NCBI GenBank assembly: GCA_031002005.1 | Contig: CM061918.1 | Coordinates: 41,420,947-41,484,946, forward strand | Direction: 5' to 3' | Length of the DNA: 64,000 bases | Origin: Vandiemenella viatica | Lineage: Eukaryota; Arthropoda; Insecta; Orthoptera; Morabidae | Shown here: positions 9,644-20,214 of the stretch, piece by piece | How positions within the stretch are numbered: the first letter of the stretch is position 1 | How the letters are laid out: every line of letters starts with the position of its first letter | The notes under the pieces: model-generated | Databases searched by the model: none | What the model saw: only the letters and a program-made list of their open reading frames with translations | What the model was told of the DNA's origin: nothing | Translations under genes and position numbers: made by a program

Positions 9644-10076
9644 CAGGGTGTTACTAAAAGGTACGGAAACATTCCTCACACACAAACAAAGAAAATATGT
9701 TATGTGGACATGTGTCCTGAAACGCTTACTTTCCATGTTAGAGCTCATATTGTTGACGGCTGTGATACAATACGCCATTCTCCAGGGCTGCATCAGCGCA
9801 TCAGGGATTCCATGCGACGGAGGGTGGATGCATGTATCCTCGCTAACGGAGGACATTTTGAACATTTCCTGTAACAAAGTGTTTGAAGTCACGCTGGTAC
9901 GTTCTGTTGCTGTGTGTTTCCATTCCATGTTTAATGTGATTTGAAGAGAAGTAATAAAATGAGCTCTAACATGGAAAGTAAGCGTTTCCGGACACATGTC
10001 CTCATAACATATTTTCTTTGTATGTGTGTGAGGAATGTTTCCTGAAAGTTTGGCCGTACCTTTTTGTAACACCCTG
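9644..10076 (+). mobile_element. Short mariner-type element with long inverted repeats, copy 1
   Basis: 433 bp, opening CAGGGTGTTACTAAAAGG and closing ..TTTTTGTAACACCCTG, with TA on both sides (9642-9643, 10077-10078). The arms are about 105-115 bp. The left arm lacks a block ('ccaaactttcagg') that the right arm keeps. Between them only the last roughly 40 codons of a transposase remain. It sits in the TA run of a Helitron end. Confidence 0.9.
9750..9874 (+). pseudogene. Mariner transposase C-terminal tail (remnant)
   Basis: Reads 'IVDGCDTIRHSPGLHQRIRD' and ends 'ANGGHFEHFL' before the stop. The same tail is in the longer copy at 27806-28057, where it follows a catalytic motif. No catalytic residue is left here. 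Confidence 0.8.
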
Positions 10077-10165
10077 TATATAAGATTTTTACAAAAATTC
10101 GGCTAAATATCAATTTATTTTTCACACATGGAAATTCGATGAAAGCATGTTTCATCAGTGACAAC

Positions 10166-10717
10166 TAATTGAGCAACCGGGACGAGTTGTTCTCTCTCTT
10201 CCCAGAATATTTTGTGCACATATTTTTCTTTACTATTAACGTTATAATAATTGACATCCCTATCCATCGAATAGGCTGAAAAGTTTTTCGAAAGTATCAT
10301 AAACAAAAAAATGTACATTCTATGTCTTCAACATGAAATTTGTTCTTTAAAACGAAATATACGTACCTAAGTAGTCGACAGATGTAGTAGTACATTATTC
10401 GGTGAGTGTACGCTACGGAACGACCTCCTTTTGATGTGTTTGCCAAGTTGTTGCGTGAAGCGAGCGACTAGTATGAAGTTAGCTCCGGTTATACGAGCTC
10501 TCCGTCGTAATGCGAAGGTATAAAAGTAGCAGACCGCAGCACGAGTGCTCACCTACTTCTGCGATGGAAATGAGGCCCTTTGATACGTTCCATATTTTTA
10601 TCCAGCAAGTAGAGAAGAAATTTAATTCTATTAAAAAACGACTCCGCAGTAATGTCTGGTGGCTCGGAAACTGTCATCATAACATCTTGGGGACCACAAC
10701 ATTCCAACTGGGAAACA
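10166..10717. other. No feature recognised
   Basis: Moderately GC-rich around 10390-10560. Short open frames only, none recognisable. Confidence 0.4.
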
Positions 10718-10930
10718 GAGCATGGTGGATGAGTGGTAACACTCCAGGCCTCGCAATCGGGAGGCCGCGGGATCGAAGCTTCGTGCGGCCATCCAGATTT
10801 GGATTTTCCATGATTTCCCGAAATCTCTCAAGGCAAATGCCGAGATGGTTCCATCAAAACGCCAAGACTGAATTCCTTCCTGTTCCTTGCCCCCACTTCC
10901 TTCCCGCCTCTAAAGACCAAAACTCATAGT
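10718..10930 (+). repeat. Main tRNA-headed SINE, copy 3
   Basis: The head 'gagcatggtggatgagtgg' (A-box region), 'cctcgcaatcgggaggccgc', and a degraded B box ('gggatcgaagctt') are followed by 'catccagatttggattttcc', 'gccgagatggttcc' and 'ttccttcctgttccttgccc'. It is full-length but diverged, and the tail after 'cccgcctctaaagacc' is lost. Confidence 0.85.
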
Positions 10931-11192
10931 GCGTTTAGGGAAAATCAGACTACAAGACAAGAAATCGCGGATTGGAAAAAACAAGGATCCTTGTTTTATG
11001 GCGAACCAGTATTTGCACGCAGTGTATGGAAGAATTTAAAATGTGTCTGATAAGGGACAAAATTAACGGAGGAATAACCGGAATGAAGGAAAGTAAATGA
11101 AATGTGTGATGTAGTGACAGTGATGAAACATGCTTTCATCGAATTTCCATGTGTAAAAAATAAATTGACATTTAGCCGAATTTTTGTAAAAA

Positions 11193-11193
11193 T

Positions 11194-11235
<42 letters not shown>

Positions 11236-11986
11236 CGTGAAAACTATCTCTCGCAGATCACTGGCGTCTGCGTGTTGTAGTACCATAGAGTCATCTTTCG
11301 CTAACAACGTCCGCCGAATTTCAGTAACTGTTGTATTGTGGGAGATATGGTGGTTGAAAGTGGCCGATCAAGGATATTTTCGTATTTCGACGAAAGACAT
11401 GTGTCCCCGCATATGTCACTTTTCTGCGCCAACTACACAGCACAGACCATTGTGTTTGTGTGTGGTGGTAGTATCGTGTCTCTTGTCGTGCACTATGGTG
11501 GTTAGATGTTGGTAGCTGTGGGGTGTGGGAGATATGGGGGTTGAAAGTGGTCGACCTGCGACACTTTCAAATTTTTACCAAAAAGCATGTCCCCCTGTGT
11601 ATCACTTTTCAGCCAAAACTATGAAACGCAGATCACTGGTCTTAGTGTGTGGTAATAACACAGAGTCCACCCATCGATCACAACGTTGGCCGAATTTCGG
11701 TAACTTTGGGAGTGTGGGATATATGGTGGTTGAAAGTGGTCGATCAAGGATATTTTCGTATTTCCTTCAATGTCTGTCCGTAAATTTTACTTTGCTGCCT
11801 GAACTACATATCGCTGATGACTGGCATTTGTATGTGGTAATAGCATCGAGTCTCCCATCGTGCACTATGGTTGTTAGATGTCGGTAGCTATGGGGGTGTG
11901 AGACATATAGGGGTTGAAAGTGGTCGACCTGTATTTTTCAATCCAAGTTCTTTACAAACACGAACAAAGTCGTGGGTACCAGCTAG
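11193..11986 (+). mobile_element. Helitron-type element 1 with satellite-like body
   Basis: Starts TC at 11193 after an A and ends CTAG at 11983-11986 before a T, the pattern of Helitron insertion between A and T. A hairpin (CACGA-6-TCGTG, 11959-11974) lies 12 bp before the end. The 5' part is a long (TA)n run (about 11196-11229). The body consists of about four diverged copies of a roughly 187-bp unit recognised by 'gggagatatgg(t/g)ggttgaaagtgg(t/c)cga'. There is no helicase or Rep coding, so it is non-autonomous. Confidence 0.82.
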
Positions 11987-11987
11987 T

Positions 11988-12600
11988 AAATAATAAAAAA
12001 ACATTTCTAATCTCACAAACAGAAAATAATAGCAAAAAATTAACCATACAAGTGGAAAAACTATTCCCTTAGGTGGGGATCAAACTTGCAATTTTTACCC
12101 AGTCGCAATACTTTAAAGGCTTTTTTACTGAAATACAATGAAAAATTTTTAATTTAGAATTTTTAAGGTTCTATATCTTATAAACGAAAAGTTTGCAACG
12201 TGGAAAGGTTCTAGGGATGTGATTCAGATATAGTACTGAAGGAGACTCATCACGAACTCAAAGAAATAATTTAAATACAACGATATATATTGTTGAGATT
12301 AAGTAAAGATTTTCTTTTATTGCTCCAGAGATCAGCCACGTAGTCATGAGACATACCACAGATTTTAAGCTAGCATAAGTTTTCAAACTGCAAAAATCTA
12401 TTCCGAATCGGTTCGGTAGTTTTTGACCGGAAAAGAGAAAGAGACGGTGACGTTCTAATTTTTTTTATTTATCCATAATATTATTGAGTAGAGAATCACG
12501 AGAGACATTGATCAGTTAAAAAGGGGGTGAGACAAGAATTTAGACTTTTTCAATTAATATTTAATACGTAGGAAAAGGAAGTAAAAAAAAAATGAATGTG
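11988..12600. other. AT-rich, no gene seen
   Basis: No recognisable frames or element ends. Confidence 0.4.
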
Positions 12601-12633
12601 GCTTAAGTATTCAAAGTTAGAAAAAAAATCAGA

Positions 12634-12674
12634 ATGCTACGATTTGCTGGTGACATTGTCCTGTTAGCAGAACA
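12634..12674 (+). pseudogene. LINE reverse transcriptase catalytic box, cut by the assembly gap
   Basis: MLRFAGDIVLLAE is the RT motif that normally reads RFADDIVLLAE; here the first aspartate of the catalytic pair is glycine. The sequence then enters the gap. It resembles the RTE-like box at 41990 (RFADDMVLLAE). Dead, or a sequence error; the rest is hidden by N. Confidence 0.7.
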
Positions 12675-13674
12675 NNNNNNNNNNNNNNNNNNNNNNNNNN
12701 NNNNNNNNNNNNNNNNNNNNNNNNNNNNNNNNNNNNNNNNNNNNNNNNNNNNNNNNNNNNNNNNNNNNNNNNNNNNNNNNNNNNNNNNNNNNNNNNNNNN
12801 NNNNNNNNNNNNNNNNNNNNNNNNNNNNNNNNNNNNNNNNNNNNNNNNNNNNNNNNNNNNNNNNNNNNNNNNNNNNNNNNNNNNNNNNNNNNNNNNNNNN
12901 NNNNNNNNNNNNNNNNNNNNNNNNNNNNNNNNNNNNNNNNNNNNNNNNNNNNNNNNNNNNNNNNNNNNNNNNNNNNNNNNNNNNNNNNNNNNNNNNNNNN
13001 NNNNNNNNNNNNNNNNNNNNNNNNNNNNNNNNNNNNNNNNNNNNNNNNNNNNNNNNNNNNNNNNNNNNNNNNNNNNNNNNNNNNNNNNNNNNNNNNNNNN
13101 NNNNNNNNNNNNNNNNNNNNNNNNNNNNNNNNNNNNNNNNNNNNNNNNNNNNNNNNNNNNNNNNNNNNNNNNNNNNNNNNNNNNNNNNNNNNNNNNNNNN
13201 NNNNNNNNNNNNNNNNNNNNNNNNNNNNNNNNNNNNNNNNNNNNNNNNNNNNNNNNNNNNNNNNNNNNNNNNNNNNNNNNNNNNNNNNNNNNNNNNNNNN
13301 NNNNNNNNNNNNNNNNNNNNNNNNNNNNNNNNNNNNNNNNNNNNNNNNNNNNNNNNNNNNNNNNNNNNNNNNNNNNNNNNNNNNNNNNNNNNNNNNNNNN
13401 NNNNNNNNNNNNNNNNNNNNNNNNNNNNNNNNNNNNNNNNNNNNNNNNNNNNNNNNNNNNNNNNNNNNNNNNNNNNNNNNNNNNNNNNNNNNNNNNNNNN
13501 NNNNNNNNNNNNNNNNNNNNNNNNNNNNNNNNNNNNNNNNNNNNNNNNNNNNNNNNNNNNNNNNNNNNNNNNNNNNNNNNNNNNNNNNNNNNNNNNNNNN
13601 NNNNNNNNNNNNNNNNNNNNNNNNNNNNNNNNNNNNNNNNNNNNNNNNNNNNNNNNNNNNNNNNNNNNNNNNNN
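12675..13674. other. Assembly gap (1000 N)
   Basis: Exactly 1000 unknown bases, which suggests a placeholder of unknown true size. Open frames drawn through it are meaningless. Confidence 1.
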
Positions 13675-13809
13675 CTCACCCACCACCCTCAGTATAATAG
13701 CAACGAAACACAAAAAAGAAACTGAGTTGGATAAGTTATTGTGGTTGTGATTAAATTTTTGTAAAGTTTCACGCAAAATATTTTCACGACGTATTTATTA
13801 TTCGAGTAA

Positions 13810-14218
13810 GGGGGCATCATTAATAACGTGAAATTAGGTGAAATAGGGCGGGGGGGGGGGGAGGAGGGGTTAACGGAAATCTCACGTGAGGTTTTGAAAT
13901 TGTAGTAGGACTGTAGAGCTAAAAAAAAATCTACAAATGAAGCAAAAATCGACTTTACGGGGGGTATTTGGTCCAAACTTTACCGACCTTAGGGAGGTAT
14001 AACCGCCGTTAGAAGCATGAGACCTAAATAAAAGGTCTCAAAAAGTTACGAGATCGATGGGTCGATTAGTAGGAGGGGGGGGGGGAGGGTCTCCGTCAAA
14101 ATCTCACGTCATTTTACAGGGGGTAGGGTCCGACTAGATCTCACGAAGTCTCACCAGAAAAGGGGGGGGAGGCTCCGGAATTCCGGAGAGACACCTCATG
14201 TAATTAATGGACCCTTCA
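13810..14218 (+). mobile_element. G-run MITE copy 3
   Basis: Opens GGGGGCATCATTAATAACG and closes ..TAATTAATGGACCCTTCA, flanked by TAA (13807-13809 and 14219-14221). Internal order is as in the family: G-run, 'aatctcacgtgaggtttt', 'ctgtagagctaaaaaaaaa', 'ggggtatttggtcc', 'aaaggtctcaaaaag', G-runs with 'tctcacg' motifs. About 409 bp, no coding. Confidence 0.88.
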
Positions 14219-14479
14219 TAACGAAATTTGCCATTGAATAATGCATATGATTTTTGTTATGGCTGAAATGTCAAATTTGTTGATATTGGTCATTTAGGTA
14301 TTTTGATAAAATCATAACTTACAAAAATATCAGTATGGTATTCTTGTAAACTATAGCAGACTTTATATCACTGCATCAGTAGCTGATTGATGGTATATTT
14401 TGACGGTGTTTGGCAAACGCTTCCACATTGGAAGAATAAGGAAAGTCGAAATCTATTGATAGTCGGAGAGTACCCAGGA

Positions 14480-15118
14480 TGATTCCGACTAAGCTTGGTA
14501 TGAACCCAAAGGTTGGTTGGACACTCCGCAAGGAGCCTGGTATTGGCGCTACGATGGCCAGTTCCTTTATACCAGGGGTGGCCAACCCGCGGCCCGCATG
14601 CGACCCGCCTTCAACATTTTTCCAGCCCGCGAGATTCATCAGACGTTTATAAAATATCTTTTATATTTCATTTTTAGTGTTATGTTTCTTCACAATGTAC
14701 GTTTAGTTTCATTATTATGTTATATACGTTTACATGTAAGAATAATAGTAAACACAGTAAAAATAACTCATTATGTTTCAATTTTTCACTCCAAAAAAAG
14801 TCTATATCAAAAAAGGGAATACATAATTTTATATGCGGCCCGCGGAGTTTTCCTGCATTTCAAAAGTGGCCCGCAAGATCATTTGGGTTGGCCACCCCTG
14901 CTTTATACCTTAACTAACCTAACCTGCTAAGGGAACCTGCAGTTTAACGATGAATCTCAACCACGAAAGCGTTCTGGTTTACTTCATATTTGACAGCAAG
15001 CTGTGCCAGAGGTGAAGGTCTTACGAAAATCTGCGCTGAGACAGGGATTCGAACCGGGGCCTGCAGATCTCCAGTCAGACAAACAATTGGGCCACCGGAC
15101 TGCTAACTCTAGGAAGAT
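14480..15118 (-). repeat. Second tRNA-headed SINE family, copy 1, split by a hAT element
   Basis: At the right is a reverse B box ('ggattcgaaccggggcc' near 15049) and a tRNA-like head. The body reads 'cagcaagctgtgccagagg', 'cagtttaacgatgaatctc', then, across the hAT, 'gaacccaaaggttggttgg'. The same blocks in the same order occur at 20220-20495, and inverted at 26310-26500. Confidence 0.65.
14573..14900. mobile_element. Non-autonomous hAT element 1
   Basis: Opens CAGGGGTGGCCAACCCGCGG and closes ..GGGTTGGCCACCCCTG. A perfect 8-bp target duplication CTTTATAC lies on both sides (14565-14572, 14901-14908), the hAT hallmark. 'gcggcccgc' repeats lie near both ends, and the interior is AT-rich without coding. 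It is inserted in a SINE. Confidence 0.93.
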
Positions 15119-15569
15119 AATTTAAAACAAATCTTCTCTTCAGTCACCCTACTAAATTATTTTCAGCCTCCAAGATTTCTTCAAAATTCTACAATATAGT
15201 CGAGATAAGACAAATAACAATTATATTAGATCACAGTTATAGATTTCTAAGTTGAAGGGTCTGGCTAAAGGATTAATGAGAGAATATATGATTCCACTTA
15301 TCACACAGAAGGAACCCTAGGAATAGGAGAATAAATTTCTTAAAAGGACATTTTTTGTTGTGGTTGCTTACCATATGACTGGCTTGGCCTTGGGAGGGGA
15401 TGGTAGGGATGGCGTAGTAAAATAATGCATCCTGAACTATCGATAAACAGAATCACTGACGGTGGTGAAATAGATATGCATAAATACAAAAACATAAAAT
15501 TTAACTATAGTAATGAATACTTTATAAAGGAGCAATAATAGAAAAGCTACACAAAAAACGAATAAACAG
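15119..15569. other. AT-rich, no gene seen
   Basis: No recognisable frame or repeat. Confidence 0.4.
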
Positions 15570-15577
15570 TAAGTGGT

Positions 15578-15989
15578 CAGTGGCGTAGCTAGCTCATCAA
15601 GGGCCCCGGTGCAAAAAATTTATTTTGGGCCCTCAGGCCAGATGGGCGACCTTTTTTTTTGCTTTGTGTTGCTGGTAAGGGCCCCCTGAGCTGAGGATGG
15701 GGCCCTTGAGTTGTGCTTAGAGGCTCCCTGAGCAATGGTTGGGGGCCCCCCTGAGCAGTGAGAGGGCCCTTAGTGAGGGACTTCCTGTGTCTCAGGGGGG
15801 CCCTTAGACGGCTGTAGAGTTAAAAAAAAAAAGGTCGCCAGTTTGACATGAAGGCTCGTGTGCCTCTGAACTACGCTTGGATGCCCCCGGAGGTGCGCTT
15901 TGGGGCCCCCAGAGGTATGCTTGGGGGCCCCCCTGAGCGTGGGGCCCCGGTGCACTGCACCGCCTAGCCCCATAGTAGCTACGCCCCTG
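15578..15989. mobile_element. Non-autonomous hAT element with perfect 8-bp duplication
   Basis: Opens CAGTGGCGTAGCTAGC and closes ..TAGTAGCTACGCCCCTG. TAAGTGGT is duplicated at 15570-15577 and 15990-15997. The interior is a run of 'ggggccccc(t)gag' motifs and is far more GC-rich than its surroundings. No transposase. A different hAT family from 14573. Confidence 0.93.
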
Positions 15990-15997
15990 TAAGTGGT

Positions 15998-16915
15998 GGA
16001 TTTATCGGATATGAACCTGATCTTAGCCTCCGACAAGGTTTTACCGGCAGACCAATCACTTATTGTTTATTTATTTTTCTTTTGCGTATTTTTGTCTTAT
16101 TGTTCCCATAGATGTTCATTATTATGGTTGCATTTTGTATCTTTGTACTTATGCATGTCCATTTGTGTGTTCCGACACGACCAGTGATACTGTTTTTCTT
16201 AGAGTTAAAAGATAGTTCACATATTTTACCCCTCCACCGCTACTACCCCCACCCTGTTCTTCAAGGCCAAGCCGTAAGCTTTTGCTGCGTACACACTGCT
16301 TAGACAAATATCTTGCCTCTCTGCGTATAAATAATGTTTTAAACTGTCATATTGTACAACTGTGTTCATCTCGTTTTTTGCGGTTCGCCGCGGTCCTCCA
16401 TCCGGCATCTCTGCTGAGTAATGGTTCTTTTTTTCCCTTATGCTTTGTTATTTTCATTCCCCAAAAGCTTTTTTTCCCTTCTTATTATTATCGTTGTAAA
16501 TATATCTCTTGCAATTTGCCCAACCTACCGAGTACGCGGTGAATAAAGAAGGAACTAATTTTAAATTTGGTACAGCTGGCCAGAGTGCAGTTTTAAAGCT
16601 GTTTTCTGTCGTCGTATGGGTAATGATGCTGCATTTCAGTGGTTTCTCTGGTAGGCGTAAATTGTTGTAAAATTTTATGTAATGATTTCATCTAATAACA
16701 GATGGTTATTAAAAAGAACTGCGTTAGTACGAATTTTCACCGTCAGGTTATACGCAAGACCGAAATGAACAACGTAATATCAACGATCTACGTACTAAGT
16801 ATACTAAGTTTCATTCAACATCATTGTTCGAATTATTTGCATTACTGACAGCCATGTTTAGAAAAACTTAACGGTTTTCTGGGTAAAAGAAACGTGAATT
16901 ATATCGTGTGTTAAA
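15998..16915. other. No gene supported
   Basis: T-rich on the plus strand from 16060 to 16510, with 'gaataaag' near 16542. The frames give no product I recognise. Confidence 0.4.
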
Positions 16916-16919
16916 ACTT

Positions 16920-17620
16920 TTCCCGTATAAAACGCTGCAAGATAATGCGTTCACAGAAAATCCAACTTGTGAGAGCCAATCACAGTAGATTAAATATAAA
17001 AATAGGATCGGAGGGAATAGGAAAAGTAAGTGAATTCTGCTACTTGGGAAGCAAAACGGCCGAAGCAAGAACGATATTAAAAGCAGAATAGCACTAGCAA
17101 AAAGTTCCTTCATGAAAAAGAAATCTTTTAGTTTCAAATATTCATCTAGGAATTAGAAAGAACTTTTTAAAACTCTACGTGTGGGGCGCAGCACTTTATA
17201 GTAGCGAAACATGGACTTTAGAAATACCAGAAAGAAAGAAAATTGAAGCATTTGAGATGTGGTGTTACAGAAGAATGCTGAAAATTAAGTGGACAGACAA
17301 AGTAAGAAATGAACGAGTTTTGGAAATAATGGGTGAGGAAAGAAGTTTGTGGAATAAGCTTATAGAAAGAAGAGACAGGCTGGTAGGTCATATTTTGAGA
17401 CATGCTGGATTGGTTAATTTGTTAGTGGAGGGAACAGTCGTAGGTAAGAACTGTAGAGGAAGACAGAGATTAGAATATATGAAGCAGATAATTGAGGACG
17501 TGGGTTGTAAGGGATATGTAGAGATGATGAGGTTAGCACAAGATAGGAAGGGATGGAGGATTGCATCAAACCAGTCGAAAGACTGATGAAAGCAAAAAAA
17601 AAAAAAGAAGGGGGATAGCA
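16920..17620 (+). mobile_element. RTE-like LINE, 5'-truncated, with A-rich tail
   Basis: The coding remnant is followed by 'gactgatgaaagc' and an A-run (17592-17604). The upstream part (16950-17178) still reads 'VSEFCYLGSKT' in one frame before a frameshift. The product at 17179-17586 is described separately. Confidence 0.75.
17179..17586 (+). pseudogene. C-terminal half of an RTE-like reverse transcriptase
   Basis: Reads 'LYSSETWTLEIPERKKIEAFEMWCYRRM', then 'KWTDKVRNERVL', 'ERRDRLVGHILRH' and 'GRQRLEYMKQIIED'. The order y..EtWtl / iEaFEMWc.RRMl.i.W.dkv.Ne.vL / GHilRh..l / GrqR..y is the thumb and tail of a widespread insect LINE type, best placed near RTE; the copy at 41267-42004 is very similar. 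No catalytic YADD box remains. The annotated ATG is internal. Confidence 0.85.
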
Positions 17621-18631
17621 TATCGAAACCGCGGAGTAGTAAAAGAGATCAGGAACGAAACGCTAAACGCAGTTCTCTCTCGCGTGAACTAGTTCGTCGT
17701 TAATGAGAGAAAGCAACCACGGTCGGTCTGCAGCAAACAATCGCTTCCGCAGAGTTCAGCTTACACAGCTGACAGAGAGCTCAGCCGTCAAGAGATCACA
17801 GTCTGCGAGCTGACGAAGCTCATTTGTTGCTCGAGCAGCGACTAACAAGGCAGTTCGGCAGTCCGCCGTCAGACAGCGCTGCTGCAGTTCGCGACAAGAG
17901 TAACACAATCAGCAGTATTGAGGGTTCGGATTTGTAACAAATATGTGTAGAGAGTTTTACAGCCCGCCGTATATAATTCGATAATACACACTAATTGGAA
18001 GAGAAAAAGATATTTATGCCACGAAATTAATTTGAGTCTACATCCGCATGGAATCTTTCGCGGGGCATTTTTTCGTTATAATGTTCAGTCTTTTGAGCGC
18101 CATGTTTACGGTGCAGAAGAAAGTAAAGCCAGAGATATTGTTTATATGACATAGTAACCATTTATAGTAAAGCTGTCGATTATTTGTAATAAACTCACTA
18201 AATTTATTATTCTTACTTGTTGTTAGTTGTTCTAAATCGTGATGTAGTTGAACTACTTTCGTTCGCATAAATTAATGATGTCAAGAACATCGCACTCATG
18301 ACGCCATTCTAAATATTCCCAAGAAAGCAAGCAAGACTAGCGAAACATCAATGGAAATTCGTTGTTTCTAGAGTGAGCTTGGTCCTTCGTGGGCCAACAA
18401 ACATTACAAAAAAGCAACAAGGAAAACTAGAAATAAAAGTGGGGAATGGGTAGTGTTAGGGCGAACGTTGCATCTGGACAAAATATAATATTTGCAGTTG
18501 GACAATGTAGCCATAAAATCTAAGGAAGCATCATAAGAAGCAACATAAAAACAAATGACACTGTGTAGACCACTTCGCGATCTAAATTAAATATATTTGT
18601 TTTCCGAAATGTCATCCAAATATACAAATAC
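17621..18631. other. Unassigned; GC-richer patch 17640-17960
   Basis: 17640-17960 is richer in G+C than its neighbours and has many CpGs. It could be part of an LTR or an untranslated leader, but I found no matching second copy and no coding. The rest is AT-rich with nothing recognisable. Confidence 0.35.
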
Positions 18632-19099
18632 AGCGTTCATAAACTACGTAGCTCAATTTTGGCCTCCTGTGACTCCACCCCCCCCCCCTTCTCCCCCAAC
18701 GTAGCCCAACATAGCTTTCACCTCTACCCCTCTACCCGGTACCGGATTAACCACGTAGCAGGAGGTAACAAATGCTACGGGCCTCGCGCCTTCTAGGGGG
18801 CCTCGCGCCTCCTAGGGGGACTTAGCCCTATGCGACGTTTTTTTTTTTCAGACAAAGTTTGTACTGTTTTTTCTTGTCAGATTATCGTAAATTACATATG
18901 GAGATAATTAAATGACGGAAATCAATGTTCACATGCTATTTTGTGTCTGTACCTTATTTTATTATAAAAAATAATATGAATGAAAATCTACGTGTCTTGG
19001 TTCAGAAACCCCTCCACCCTCCTCCCACGTAGCCCAGCGTAGCTTTCTACCCAACCCCTCCTCCACCAACACAGAGCCACGTAGTTTATGCACGCTCCC
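18632..19099 (+). mobile_element. Second-family MITE, copy 3
   Basis: Left end 'agcgttcataaactacgtag' and right end 'ccacgtagtttatg..cacgctccc' are inverted relatives. The inner blocks 'ctcaattttggcctcctgtg', 'cttgtcagattatcgtaaat' and 'cccacgtagcccagcgtag' are shared with 1434-2088. A roughly 100-bp foreign stretch with a doubled 'cctcgcgcctnctaggggg' motif (18781-18820) lies inside. Confidence 0.8.
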
Positions 19100-19320
19100 A
19101 AATTACAAAAATAGCAGCAAACTACTCAGGATTTTTGTACTAAAATTCCCGTGTCTTATGTTGTATTGAGGAATATTAATTTTTATTTTGATCCATGGTT
19201 CATATAGCCTAACCACCGCTAATTTTGTTGCTAGGAGAGTAGCATGCAATATTTAAACAATACAATTCCATTAATGTTAAAACTTTATGATAATAAACAA
19301 ATCTTACATTGACAATCATC

Positions 19321-19400
19321 ACGGCCCACTATAGTCGGCCATGGACAATCATACATTGACGTCATTAAATAAGTAAACATGGCCGACTATAGTGGGCCGT
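19321..19400. repeat. Perfect 23-bp inverted repeat (hairpin)
   Basis: Arms 19321-19343 (starts ACGGCCCACTATAG) and 19378-19400 (ends CTATAGTGGGCCGT) are exact reverse complements around a 34-base loop. The core motif is itself near-palindromic. A second partial copy of the arm's edge ('ggggccgtgat') follows the right arm. Confidence 0.9.
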
Positions 19401-20214
19401 GGGGCCGTGATAAGTAAAAAACTTTCGTTACGAATGTACGTGGAATTATACATTTACTATACAGCGACGTAGAATAGAACAATTACAGGACCTGTACACG
19501 AGTTTAATTTGTTTACGTTTAATTCGGAGGATGCACACTAATTTCAAACCCTATGCATTCAACATGGCGGCACGTTCAATTAATTCGAATTGTAGCAATA
19601 GCAAACTTTACTATTCATTACATTTAAAAAAAAAAAAAAAGAGAATGATTGATTTTTCTAACAATTGCGCGTGAAGCTAAGTCAAAATTGTTCTGAGTTG
19701 TATGTAAATACATAGTTACAGTACGGAAAACAACTAAAATATTTTTTTCTTTCCCTGAATATTGTATAGTGTTATTTTTTTGGAGATTGATAAACAACTC
19801 GTTTCAACAGGCAGTAGTACTTTCAATTTTTAGGAATCACTGAAGTGAAAAGTAATTTAATAGATAGAGTGTATTTACTACGATTCCGTTTCCCATGTTA
19901 CAACTATGTTTTTTTGTTTGCTTGTTTCTTCTATTCCACCGGTGTTAATATAGGATGAGCCATACAAGAAACGAATTTTACTCTCCGAAAACAGTTTATT
20001 TTAGGAGCTGTTGCGGAATATTTAAATAAATGAAAACGAAATATTTAAAGATGGTGAGAACATATTCCCACGAGTGCTTAAGACATGCACAATGTGAAAA
20101 GCAGTAAGACATAAGCAACACGATAATAGAAATAGCATAGTGTGGGTCATAATTGAGGATCTATAGAAAACCTGCGAACAATCTTGCGCTGTTGCTGATA
20201 AGACAAATCTTTAT
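19401..20214. other. AT-rich, no gene seen
   Basis: An A-run lies at 19627-19640. No recognisable coding or element ends. Confidence 0.4.

Larger units (their letters stand above)
9575..10085 (-). mobile_element. Truncated reverse Helitron 5' end, split by a mariner
   Basis: The reverse complement starts TCTTATATA at 10085 and, after the mariner at 9644-10076, continues 'taaaaatagacgtggg', 'tttcacttttcagccacca' and 'agcacagatcactgg'. This is the 5' end seen at 32999. The base next to the TC in the minus sense is A, as for Helitron insertion between A and T. Only about 80 bp of the Helitron survive. Confidence 0.7.
10086..11192. repeat. About 1.1-kb unit bounded by 80-bp inverted repeats
   Basis: 'ttttacaaaaattcggctaa ... 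gaaagcatgtttcatc' at 10086-10165 recurs inverted at 11110-11192 ('gatgaaacatgctttcatcg ... ccgaatttttgtaaaaa'). Just outside each arm lies the 5' end of the same Helitron family, in opposite orientations. The spacer (10166-11109) holds a SINE and no gene. Confidence 0.8.

Noticed and set aside
12603..13776. Three long open frames of 358-370 codons
   Set aside because: They consist almost entirely of unknown residues across the N gap.
17640..17960. LTR retrotransposon or endogenous viral element
   Set aside because: No second LTR copy, primer-binding site, or gag/pol/env reading was seen here or elsewhere in the window.
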